A DNA stretch of 64,000 bases from Balaenoptera acutorostrata (Eukaryota > Chordata > Mammalia > Artiodactyla > Balaenopteridae): positions 48,234,910 to 48,298,909 of the forward strand of contig NC_080067.1 in the NCBI RefSeq assembly GCF_949987535.1, given 5' to 3'. Below the pieces are notes generated by a model that saw only the letters and a list, made by a program, of their open reading frames with translations, was not told the DNA's origin and made no database searches. Below are positions 24,440-35,215 of this stretch, one piece after another (the stretch's first letter is position 1; each line of letters opens with the position of its first letter). The translations under genes were made by a program, and so were the position numbers.

Positions 24440-25889
24440 TTTTTTCCTTTTTTTAACGTAGAAATACAGTTGACATACACTATTACGTTAGTTTGAGGAA
24501 TACTACATAATGATTTGACATTTCTATACACTGTGAAATGATCAGTACAATAAACTTAGTAACCATCTGTACCCATAATATACAAAGTTATTAGATTATT
24601 ATTGACCATATTATTTATATTATATGTTACATCACCGTGGCTTGTTTATTTTATAACTGGAGATTTGTACTTCTAAATCCCTTTTACTATTTCACCACCC
24701 TCACCCTCTTCCCCTTTGGCAACCACCTGTGTGTTCTCTGTATCTGAGTCTGTTTTCATTTGTTTGTTTCCTTTGCTTTTAATTTTCCACATATAAGTGA
24801 GATCATAGAGCATTTGTCTTTCTCTGACTTATTTCACTTAGCATAATATATCTAGATCCATCCATATTGTTGCAAATGGCAAAGTTTCATTTTATGGCTG
24901 AGTAATATTCCATTGTATATATGTGTGTGTGTGTACACACACCATATCTTCTTTATCAGTTCATCTATTGATGGACACTTAGGTTGCTTTCATATTTTGG
25001 CTATTGTTAATAATGCTCCAATGAACATAGGGGTGCATATATCTTTTCACATTAGTGTTTTTGTTTCTTTCAAGTAAACACCCAGGTGTGAAATTTCTGT
25101 ATCATATGGCAGTTCTGCTTTTAGTTTTGTGAAGAACCTCTATACCGTTTTCCATGGCAAATGCACCAATTTACAATCCCACTGACAGTACATGAAGGTT
25201 CCTTTTTCTCCACATCCTCACCAACACTTGTTATTTGTTCTTTTTAATGATAGACATTCTGAAAGGTATGAGGTGGTATCTCACTGTGGTTTTAATTTGC
25301 ACTTCCCTGATGATTAGTAATGTTGAGCATCTTTTCATGTGTCTGTTGGCCATTCTTATGTCTATTTGGAAAAATTTTTCTCACATCCTCTTTTTAATTG
25401 TGTTTTTTGATGTAGGGCTGTATGGGTTCTTTATATATTTTGGATATTAACCCCTTATCAAATATGTTGTTTGCAAATATCTTCTCCCATTCAGTAAGCT
25501 GCCTCTTTGTTTTTTTGATAGTTTTCTTCCCTTTGTAAAAGCTTTTTAGTTTGATCTAGTCACATTAGTTTATTTTTGCTTTTGTTTCCCTTTTCTGAGG
25601 AGACAAAGGAAAAAACATATTACTAAGACCAATGTCAAAAAGCTTATTGCCTGTTTTCTTTTCCTCTTTTTTAAATTTTTTATTTTATATTGGAGTATAG
25701 TTGCTTTACAATGTATTAGTTTCAGGTATACAGCAAAGTGATTCAGTTATATATATACATATATCTGTTCTTTATCAAATTATTTTCCCATTTAGATTAT
25801 TACAGAATATTGAGCAGAGTTCCCTGTGCTTATACAGTAGGTCCTTTTATGGTTTCAGGCCTTAAGTTTAAGCTTTAATCCATTTACTT
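24440..25889 (-). mobile_element. Old 5'-truncated L1 (L1-C), minus strand
   Basis: On the minus strand this is an L1M-type 3' UTR followed by the C-terminal part of ORF2. The 3' end lies next to SINE S3, and the L1 text runs to the ttttatggtttcaggc region at about 25845-25889, where it stops at the 3' end of L1-D. A short fragment of a younger L1 is nested at 25673-25846. The reading frame is destroyed. Confidence 0.8.
25673..25846 (-). mobile_element. Short young L1 3' fragment nested in L1-C
   Basis: attttatattggagtatagt through gagttccctgtgct...cagtaggtcc matches the 3' end of L1-E near 34893-35055. It interrupts L1-C between tgttttctt and ttttatggtttcagg, which are adjacent in L1-D near 27124-27150. 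It is about 175 bp, so severely 5'-truncated. Confidence 0.8.
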
Positions 25890-27182
25890 TTGTTTGTTTG
25901 CTTTTATTGAAGTATATTTGACTTACAATATTATATAAGTTTCAGGTATACAATTTAGTGATTTGATATTATTTTTATACATTACAAAATCATAACCACA
26001 ATATGTCTAATTACCATCTGTCACCATACAGAGTTATTATATTATTGAATATTTCCCTGTGCTGTACATTACAACCCCCTGACTTTTATTTTATACTGGA
26101 AGTTTGTACCTCTTAATCTCCCTCACCTATTTCCTTCATCCCACCACTCCTTTCCCCTCTGGCAACAACCAGTCTGTTCTCTGTATCTTTGAGTCTTTCT
26201 GCTTTGTTATGTTTGTTTTTATTTGTTTATTTGTTTTTGTTTGTTTTTAAGATTCTATATATAATTGAAATTATATGGTATTTATCTTTCTCTGACTTAT
26301 TTTACTTTGCAGGATACTCTTTGGGTCCATCCCTGTTGTTGCAAATGGTAAGATTTCATTCTTTTTATGGCTGAGTATTATTCCATTGTATATGCATACC
26401 ACATCTTCTCTATCCATTCATCTATCAATAGACACTCAGGTTGTTTTCATATCTTGGCTATTGTAAATAATGCTTCAATGAAAACAGGTCTGCATTATCT
26501 TTTTGAATTAGGGTTTTCATGTTCTTTGTAAAAATACCCAGGAGTAGATTTGCTGGATCATATGGTAGTTCTGTTTATAATTTTTTGAGGAACCTACATA
26601 TTGTTTTCCATAGTGGCTGTACCAATTTATATTCCCATCAACAGTGCACAAGAGTTCCCTTTTTGCCACATCCTCACTAACACTTGTTATGCCTTTATGA
26701 TGATAGTGATTCTGAAAGATGTGAGGTGATATCTCATTGTGGTTTTCATTTGCATTTTCCTGTAGATTATTGATGTTGAATATCTTTTCATGTGTCTTTC
26801 GGCCATTTGTATGTCCTCTTTGAAAAATGTCTATTAAGGTCCTTTGCCCAGTTATAAATTGCACTATTTATTGTTTTGATGTTGAGTTGTAGGAGTTTTT
26901 GGTATATCTTTGATATTAACCCCTTATAAGATACATCATTTGCAAATATCTTTCCCTTTTCAGTTGGCTGCCTTTTTCATTTGTTAACAGTTTCCTTCAC
27001 CATGCAAAAGCTGTTTAGTTTGATGTACTCCCATTTGTTTATTTTTGCTTTTGTTTCCCTTGCCTTAGGAGACATATTTTTAAAAATATTGGTAAGACCA
27101 ATGTTAAAAAGCATGCTGTATATGTTTTCTTCTAAGAGTTTTATGGTTTCAGGTCCTACATTCAAGTCTTTAAACCATTTTA

Positions 27183-27521
27183 TTATTTTTTTAATTAATT
27201 AATTAAATTATTCATTTATTTTTGGCTGAGTTGGGTCTTTGTTGCTGCATGTGGGCTTTCTCTAGTTGCAGCGAGCAGGGGATACTCTTCGTTGCAGTGC
27301 GTGGGCTTCTCATTTTGGTGGCTTCTCTTGTTGTGGAGCATGGGCTCTAGGTGTGTGGGCTTCAGTAGTTGTGGCTCATGGGCTGTAGAGCACAGGCTCA
27401 GTAGTTGTGGTACATGGGCTTAGTTGCTCTGCAGCATGTGGAATCTTCCTGGACCAGGGATTGAACCCACGTCTCCTGCCTTGGCAGGCAGATTCTTAAC
27501 CACTTCACCATAAAGGAAGCC
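27183..27521 (-). mobile_element. Long-form CHR SINE S4 nested in L1-D
   Basis: The flanks ctttaaaccatttta (27168-27182) and ctttaaagcatttta (27522-27536) form a 15-bp duplication with one mismatch, and the L1 text continues across them. The body contains an extra internal repeat of the cacaactactgagcc block (two copies of cagtagttgtgg, complement), which S1, S3 and S5 lack. At about 339 bp it is the longest SINE here and more diverged, so it is probably the oldest CHR copy in the window. Confidence 0.9.
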
Positions 27522-28139
27522 CTTTAAAGCATTTTAAATTTATTTTTCTGTACAGTATGAGAAGGCAGTCTAGTTTCTAGTTTGATAATTTGCGTACAGC
27601 TGTCCAGTATTCCCAACAACACTTATTAGATCTCCTGTCTTTTCCCTATTATATAGTCTTGCCTCATTTGTCATGCATTAATTGGCCATGTAAGCATGGG
27701 TTTACTTCTGGGCTTTCTACCCCTGTTTCATTGATCTGTGTGTCTGTTTTTGTGACAGTACCATACTGTTTTGATTATTATAGAATGTAGTATAGTTTGA
27801 TATCAGGGAGCGTGATACCTCAGCTTTGTTCTTTATTAAGATTGTTTCGGCTATTTGAGGTCTTTGTGATTCCTTACAAATTTTAGAATTATTTGTTCTA
27901 GTTCTATGAAAAATACAATTGTTGTTTTGAAAGGGATGCATTGAATCTATGGATTGCCTTGGGTAATGTCATCATTAACATTATTAATTCTTTCAATACA
28001 TGTGTACATAATATTTTTCCATTCATTTGTGTCTTCAATTTCTTTCAACAATGTCTCACAGTTTTCTGAGAACAGGTCTTTTACCTCCTTGTTTAGATTT
28101 ATTCCTAGATATTTCATTCTATTGATGAAATTGTAAATG

Positions 28140-30260
28140 TGATTTTTTTAATTTTCTCTTTGTGATAGTTCATTATTAGTACATAGAAATGCAACAGATT
28201 TATGTTTATTAATTTTGTATTTTACTGAATTCATTTATTCTAATAGATTTTTTGGAGGCATCTTTAGTGTTTTCCATATATAGTGTAATGTCACCTACAA
28301 ACAGTGACAGTTTTACTTCTTTTTTTCCAATTTGTATTCCTTTTATTTCTCTTTCTTGTCTCTTGCTGTGGCTAGAACTTCCAATACTATATTGAATAAA
28401 AGTGGTGAGAGTGAACATCCTTAGCTTGTTCCTGATCTTAGAGGAAAAAGCTTTTCACAGTTGAATATGATGTTGGATGTACGTGTGTCATATATAGCCT
28501 TTATTATGTTGAGGCAAGTTCCCTTGATACCCACCTTGTTGAGAGTTCTTATCATAAATGGATGTTAAAATGTGTCAAAAGATTTTTCTGCATCTATTAA
28601 GAGGATCATATGATTTTTATCCTTCAATTTGTTAATGTGGTGTATTGCATTGATTGATTTGCAGATATTGAAGCATCCTTGCATCCCTGGAATAAATCCC
28701 ACTTGATCATGATATATAATCCTTTTAATGCATTATTAAATTTAGTTGACTAATATTTTGTTGATAATTTTTGCATCTATGTTCATCAGTGATATTGGCC
28801 TGTAATTTTCTGTGGTGGTTTTGTATGTTTTGCATATCAAAGTGATGATGGCCTCATAGAATGATCTGGAAGCACTCTTTAGTTTGAAAAGGATAGGTGT
28901 TAACTTTTCTTTAAAATTTTATGGAATTCACCTCTGAAGCCTTCTGGTCCTGGTCTTTTGTTTATTGGGAGGGTTTTTTTATTACTAATTTTGTTACTGT
29001 TAATCAGTCTGCTTATTTTTTCTATTTTTTCACAATTCAGTCTTTGAAGACTGTACATTTCTGGGACAAATCCATTTCTCCTAGGTTATTCAAAGTATTG
29101 GTATGTAATTGTTAATAGTTATGTCTTATTATTGTTTGTATTTCTGTGGTATCAGTTATAATTGCTCCTTTTTCATTTCATTTCTGATTTTATTTATTTG
29201 GCCTCTCTCACTTTTTCCTTGATGAGTCTGACAAAAGGTTTATCAATTTCGTTTATTGTTTTAAAGAACCAGCTCTTAGTTTCATTGATCTTTTGGGTTT
29301 TTTTGTCTCTATTTCATTTACTTCTGCTCTGATCTTTATTGTTTCTTTCTTCCTACTAACTTTGGGTTTTATTCATCTTTTTCTAGTTCCTTTAGATGTT
29401 TTCTTGTTTCTTGAGGAATGCTTACTACACTAAAAACTTCCTTCTTAGAACTGGTTTCGCTGCATCAAGTACATTTTGTATTGTTGTGTTTCCATTTTAA
29501 TTTATCTACAGATATTTTGTTATTTCCTCTCTGATTTCTTCAGTGACCCATTGGTTATTCATTAACATATTGTTTAGCTTCCAGTGTTTGTACTTTTTGC
29601 AGCTTTTTTTTTTTCTTGCAGTTGATTTCTACTCTCATACCTTTGTGATCAGAAAAGGTGCTTATGTGATTTTGATCTCATTACATGTATTGAGACTTCT
29701 GTGGCCTAGGATGTGATCTATCCAGGAGAATGTTCCATGTGGACTTGAAAAGAATGTGTACTCTGTTTTGGACTGGAAATTCTGTATGTATATTTCTATT
29801 AAGTTCATAAGATCTAACATGTCATTTAAGGTCAATATTTCCTTATTGACATTCTATCTGGACCAGTCCTTTGATATAAGTGGGGTGTTAAAGTCCCCTA
29901 CTATTTTTGTTCTATACTATTATTATTACTATTGTACTAATGTCAGTTTCTTCCTTTATGTTGGTTAATATTTGCTTATACTGTATTTATATCTGTATAT
30001 GTACATGACTATATATATGTATATATATGAGTATTTTAAGTTGATGATCTCTTAAGTTTGAATCCATTCTAACCAACCTAAATTTTTACTACTCCCTCAT
30101 TTAATGCTTTTGACTACATATTTTTTGCATATCCCTTAACTACTTGTGGACTGACAATTTTACTACTTTTGATTTTAAACATCCTACTAGCTTTATAAGT
30201 GGTTGACCTATTATCTTTACTGAATGTTTGCCTTTACCAGTGAGATTTCTCCTTTCATAA
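28140..30260 (-). pseudogene. L1-D ORF2 reverse transcriptase and endonuclease remains
   Basis: Read on the minus strand, the endonuclease region is recognisable near 29700-30260 and the reverse-transcriptase core near 28200-28950. Stops and indels occur in every frame. The catalytic aspartate pair is lost: the F-A-D-D site reads F-V-G-D at 28290-28301. The 3' third of ORF2 lies beyond SINE S4 and is described with the element. Nothing here could be translated into a working enzyme. Confidence 0.75.
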
Positions 30261-30297
30261 TGTTCATATTTCTAGATGTTGCCTTCTTATCTCATTA

Positions 30298-30778
30298 CAG
30301 TAAGTCCCCTACATATGAATGAGTTCTGTTCTGAGAGCACGTTTGTAAGTCCAATTTGTTCATGAGTCCAACAAAGTTAGCCTAGGTACCCAACTAACAC
30401 AATTGGTTATATAGTACTGTGCTGTAATAGGTTTATAATATTTTCACACAAATAATACATAAAAAACAAAAATCACAAAAAATAAAACATTTTTAATCTT
30501 GCAGTACAGTACCTTGAAAAGTACAGCAGTACAGTACAACAGCTGGCATACAGGGGCTGGCATTGAGTGAACAGGCAAGAAGAGTTACTGACTGGAGGAG
30601 GAAGAGGAGGTGGGAGATGGTACAGCTGAAAGATCATCAGCAATAGGAGATGGAGGGCAAGCTGCATGTGACAATGTACACCAGACACGTGAACTAAGTT
30701 ACATGACTGACCATGCAAACGCATGTTCGCATCTTTGAAAGTTCACAACGTGAGGCTTCGTATGTAGGGGACTTACTG
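30298..30778. mobile_element. Tigger-like (Tc1/mariner superfamily) non-autonomous DNA transposon
   Basis: The element starts cagtaagtcccctacata and ends with the inverse (tatgtaggggacttactg), giving terminal inverted repeats of about 22 bp with one mismatch. TA dinucleotides flank it at 30296-30297 and 30779-30780, as expected for Tc1/mariner insertion. CAGT termini are typical of the Tigger/pogo group. It is 481 bp and contains no long transposase frame, so it is an internally deleted passenger. It interrupts L1-D upstream of ORF1, in the ORF1-ORF2 boundary region. Confidence 0.85.
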
Positions 30779-30819
30779 TATTGCCTTCTTTTCTGCTTAT
30801 AGAAGTCCCTTTAACATTT

Positions 30820-31620
30820 CTTGTAAAGCCAGCTTAGTGGTGCTGAATTCATTTTGCTTTTGCTTATCTGTAAAATTCTTTCTCCTTCAAATCTTAATGG
30901 TAACCTTGCTGGGTAGAGTATTCTTGATGGTAGATTTTTTTTTTCCTTTCATCACTTTGAATATATCATGCCACCCCTTTCTGACCTGCAAAGTTTCTGC
31001 TGAAAATTCAGCTGACGGTCTTACAGGAGTTCCCTTGTATGTAACTAGTTGCCTTTCTCCTCTGGCTTTTAAGATTCGTACTTTATCTTTAATTTCTGCC
31101 ATTTTAATTATAATGTGTCTTGGTGTAGACCTCTTTGGGTTCATCTTCTTTGAAACTCTGTGCTTCCTGGACCTGATATGCTTCCTTCCCTAGGTTAGGG
31201 AAGTTTTCAGCTATAGTTTATTCAAATAAATTTTTTGTCCCTTTCAGTCTTCTCCTTCTGGAACCTCTATAATGTGAATGTTAATATGCTTGATGTTGTC
31301 CCATAGGTCTCTTAAACTGTTCTCTTTTTTAAAAATTCTTTTCTGTGTTAGGCTTGAGTGTTTTTCACTGCTGTCTTTCAGATGGCTGATCCTTTCTTCT
31401 ATACCATATAATCTACTGTTCATTTCTTCTGGTGCATTTTTTATTTCAGTTATTGTATTCTTCAGCTCTCTCCTTTATATTTTCTCATCTCTTTGTATAT
31501 ACAAATTCTCACTTTGTTCATTATTCTTCCCTAAACTCAGTGGGCATCTTTATGATCATTACTTTGAACTCTTTATCAGGTCACTTCCTTATCTCCATTT
31601 CTTTTAGTTCTTTTTCTGGG
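30820..31620 (-). pseudogene. L1-D ORF1 remains
   Basis: The minus strand at 30887-31144 reads through typical ORF1 RNA-binding text: PRHIIIKMAEIKDKVRILKA, then the C-terminal block SAETLQVRKGWHDIFKVMKG. Upstream (31150-31620) the coiled-coil half is readable only in pieces across frames. The protein is not intact. Confidence 0.75.
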
Positions 31621-32654
31621 GTTATGTCTTGTTCCTTCACTTGGAACATAATCCTTTGTTTCCCCCATTTTCCTTCAGTTCTCTCTGTTTATTTCTATTT
31701 GTTAGGTAGGTTGGCTATGTTTTTCAATCCTCAAGTGGTCTTATGTAGGATATGTCCTGTGGGGGTCACTAGAGCTATATACTCTAGGGGTACCCCCTAT
31801 GTGGGCTTTGTGTAACCTTCTGTTGTAGTGGGGTTGATTACTGTGGGTGTGCTGGTATGTAGAGCTGGCCCCAGCGCAGCTGGCTGTGAGGCTGCACCTC
31901 ATGTGGTGGCTGTGAAACCACTGGAGCATGGGATAGGCTTACTGCACAGTTGTCAGTGCACTTAGGTGGGTGTGGCTGGTGAGACCCACTGGTGGGAAGG
32001 CCCAGTCCCTGTGTGACTCTCTGAACAACCTGGGGTGGGGGGATGACTCAGGTCTGATGCTGGATGTTAGGGCTGGGTCCCTGGTGCTAATAGGCTAGAG
32101 GGAGGATTCCAAGATGTCACTTGCCAGTGTTGGTGTTAGCACAGTAGGATGTGCTCCTAAAAATGGCTGCCACCAGTGTTTCTGTCCCCAAGGAATCCCA
32201 GATGCCTCCTGCCTCTCCAGGAGGCTCTCCAAGATCAGCAAGTGGGTCTGACCCAGGCTTCTTTCAAACTATTGCATCTGCATTGGGACTCAGAACATGT
32301 GAGATTTTGTGCATTGCTTTTAAGAAATGAATATCTATTTCCTATAGCCCTCTGGCTCTTCTGAACATAAGCACCATTAGTTTTCAAAGCAAACCTTCTG
32401 GCAGCTTGTTTTCTCAGTGTAAGACCCCTGGCTGGTGACCCTAATGTGGGGCTCAGACACCTCACTTCTTGAGGAAGACCTCTATGATTGTGCTATTCCT
32501 CTTGTTTTTGAGCCACTAACCCTAGGGGTGTGGGTCCTGACTATACTGTTCTTCACCCCTTCTGTTCACCCTGTAGTGTTTTTTTCTTTATGTCTTTAGT
32601 TGTGGAAAATATTTTCTGCTAGTCTTCAGGTCATTGATAGTTGCTCTTTAAGTG

Positions 32655-32880
32655 CAGTTGACCCTTGAACAACACAGAGATTAGGGGCACTGACCCCCCA
32701 TGAAACTGAAAAATCCATGTATAATTTTACAAGTGGCCCTATGTATTCACAGTTCTGCATCTGCATCTGTGGATCCAACCAAATGTGAATCATGTAGTAA
32801 TATAGTATATATTTATTGAAAAAAATCCATGTATAAGTGGACCTGCACAGTTCAAATCCATGTTGTTCGAGACTCAACTG
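32655..32880. mobile_element. MER2-like (Tigger2-derived) DNA transposon
   Basis: It starts cagttgacccttgaacaaca and ends with a near-inverse (tgttgttcgagactcaactg), which is the MER2 terminal repeat. TA follows at 32881-32882; on the left the dinucleotide has become TG. It is about 226 bp with no coding capacity and is nested in the 5' UTR of L1-D. Confidence 0.9.
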
Positions 32881-32956
32881 TAATTGTAATTTTGGTGTGT
32901 CCATGGAAGAAGGTGAGTTCAAGGTTTTCCTACTCTGCCAACTTGGCCACCTCCCT

Positions 32957-33129
32957 CGATTATTTCATAATTTAAGGTGATCTTTTATACACTGACACTA
33001 CCACCCTTCCACCTTAATGGGTGGCCGTTCTTTCAGAGATCTCTATTGTAGTTTCCATTGTAGTGGTTAGTCATTTTTGTTTTAAAAGAACATATTCCTG
33101 AAAACGTTTTAAAGTAATGATAGCATAAT
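32957..33129. other. Unique spacer
   Basis: Short sequence between the 5' end of L1-D and a MIR fossil. Nothing recognised. Confidence 0.5.
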
Positions 33130-33330
33130 CATCAATTGGGTGTTCATTTTATATGCAGAGATTAAGAGCCTTACATATGTTACTTTAATCTTTACCTTAG
33201 ATTAATATAACAGATTGCTCTCTTCAGTATTTTTTTTTCAGGTGAGGAAATTCAAGAGAAGCTAAGTTATTCAGTCAAGTTTATATTCCTAGTGAGCCAG
33301 AGAAAAAGTAAACCTGTGCCTATGCAGGCT
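33130..33330 (+). mobile_element. MIR SINE fossil
   Basis: gagccttacatatgttactttaatc, then caggtgaggaaattcaagag, aagctaagttattcagtcaa and gtttatattcctagtgag (quoted in pieces) follow the MIR core order (aggtgaggaaactgaggcacagagaggttaagtaacttg...). Diverged but clear. Confidence 0.75.
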
Positions 33331-33334
33331 CCAT

Positions 33335-33690
33335 TTTTTCATTCATTTGTCCAACATACCATATATTGATTGTCTCTTATGTGCTTCTGTATTAAGTATC
33401 CAAGAAGAATCTAGACAAATGTACTCCTTTGAACAGTGGAGATGACAGTCAGAAAGGATTGACATTGGCTAAGTGATGACAATTCTACCCAGGAGTAACA
33501 GGGAAAAGTGCACACTATGGAAATCTGGAGTGGGGTTGGGGACAGAAAACTTTTATTAAGTAACAGTTATAAACATTTAAGCTGAGACCTGAAAAATGAA
33601 TAGGATTTGGCTATACAAAGCATATTTATGGGAGACAAGAGGCACTGGACAAGGTCTAAAACATGACATTTTCAAAGTGAAACATGTTGA
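33335..33690 (+). repeat. Probable ancient LINE2-like sequence
   Basis: The sequence ttcattcatttgtccaacat, then cttatgtgcttctgtattaa, then aagctgagacctgaaaaatg follows the order of a common ancient mammalian repeat (ttcattcaacaaatatttattgagcacctactatgtgcc...gagcagagacctgaa). I assign it to the L2/CR1 type with moderate doubt. Confidence 0.5.
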
Positions 33691-34872
33691 GTTTCATAAA
33701 CTGAAACAAGCATAGTTGCCTGGGGCACAGAGAAGCTGGAGAAAGGTTATTCTCTCTCTTTTCAAAGTCTGTTTAAATAGTTGTTAGTATATACCTGTGT
33801 TTGTGGTATTTTAAAGGATAAATATATTTTTTCATAATATTGCAGGTGAACGAGAAAATAATGTTTAGCAAAAATAAAATAAAACACAGATCTTATTCTA
33901 ACATCCAGAGATAATCACTGTTAGCTCTTTGATGTTTGCCTTTTCAGACATCCACTCTTTATAGGAATGTGTATATTTTTACAGGAAAAAATATGAACAT
34001 AAAAGGCTCAAAAATTATACTGGTTATAAAGTAATATATGGAATTATTTTACATGTCTATAAATTTTTATGTTCAACAAAGTGCATGAACAATGTAGAAG
34101 TGATATATAGATGGACAGACAGATCGATTAAACAGAATAAATATTTTGAAAATGATGTTACTATGGATAAACATCACAGTCTAAAGAAGAAGAGGTAAGT
34201 TATTTAAACATTATTTTAAGACATTTACTAAGTATGTGGGAAAAGTCAGTTTTAATCCTTGATTCCACTTTCTCTTATACACCACAGATTTCCAAAATTA
34301 TAAATGACTATTTTGTATAAACCTATATTCACAAGCCTGGAGGAAGATAGAGGTATGCAATGGACAGGGGCTTTCAAATGAGAATATTTGTGAAATAGAC
34401 ACAAGTTGGATGACCTTTAATAAATTACAAATAAGCCCTACTTCGTGAATTTAACAACATCATAAATAAATATTCAAGGGAAAACTAGGAACACACTTGC
34501 AACACATATAAGTGGTTGATATATAAACAGCTGTATAAAATAATAGGAAAATTCCTAACAATCAACTAGAATAACTGGTAAAATTCATAAGAAAAATCAA
34601 ATTAAAACATATACCTTAAGCTCTTTCACTGTACCCTATGGAACACAATCAATCATAGGTTTCTTTTAAAAAAGACATCTTCACCTCTTCTATCTACTAT
34701 CTGACATCAAGCTCACTTCTGATAATGTTATTTCTCTTACAGCTCCCTTAAGGGATGATTCTTTTCTTTCTTACTTCCCTAATCCATAACTCCTGGAGGT
34801 GGAACAGCTGCCCTCCTTGTTCTTCATTGCTATTTCTAGGCCATCCTCCTTTTCCTTTCTTTAAATTTAATC
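33691..34872. other. Intergenic sequence, nothing recognised
   Basis: AT-rich unique sequence. No gene, RNA or named repeat. Confidence 0.45.
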
Positions 34873-35215
34873 AAATTAACTGTTTTTTTAAATTTTTATT
34901 TTATATTAGAGTTAATTAACAATGTTGTGTTAGTTTCAGGTGTACAACAGAGTGATTCACTTATACATATACATGTATCTATTCTTTTTCAAATTCTTTT
35001 CCCATTCAGATTATTACAGAGTATTGAGCAGAGTTCCCTGTGCTATGCAGTAGGTCCTTGTTGGTTATATATTTTAAATATAGCAGTGTGTACATGTCAA
35101 TCCCAAACTCCCAGTCTGTCCCTCCCACAGCCCTTCCCCCCGGAACCATAAATTCATTCTCTAAGTCTGTGAGTCTGTTTCTGTTTTGTAAATAAGTTTG
35201 TATCATTTTTTAAAT

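Larger units (their letters stand above)
25890..32956 (-). mobile_element. Near-full-length old L1 (L1-D), minus strand, with three nested insertions
   Basis: On the minus strand it has a recognisable 5' start (gaggtggccaagttggcaga, complement near 32935-32953), a 5' UTR, ORF1 remains at about 30820-31620, ORF2 remains and a 3' UTR ending near 25895. Three other elements have entered it: SINE S4 at 27183-27521, a Tigger-like transposon at 30298-30778 and a MER2-like element at 32655-32880. Without them it would be about 6.0 kb. The reverse-transcriptase motif reads F-V-G-D (28290-28301), which cannot be catalytic. Confidence 0.88.

Noticed and set aside
31278..31815. Overlapping plus-strand frames of 109 and 127 codons
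   Set aside because: Antisense of L1-D ORF1 and 5' UTR; hydrophobic composition comes from complementing A-rich coding sequence.
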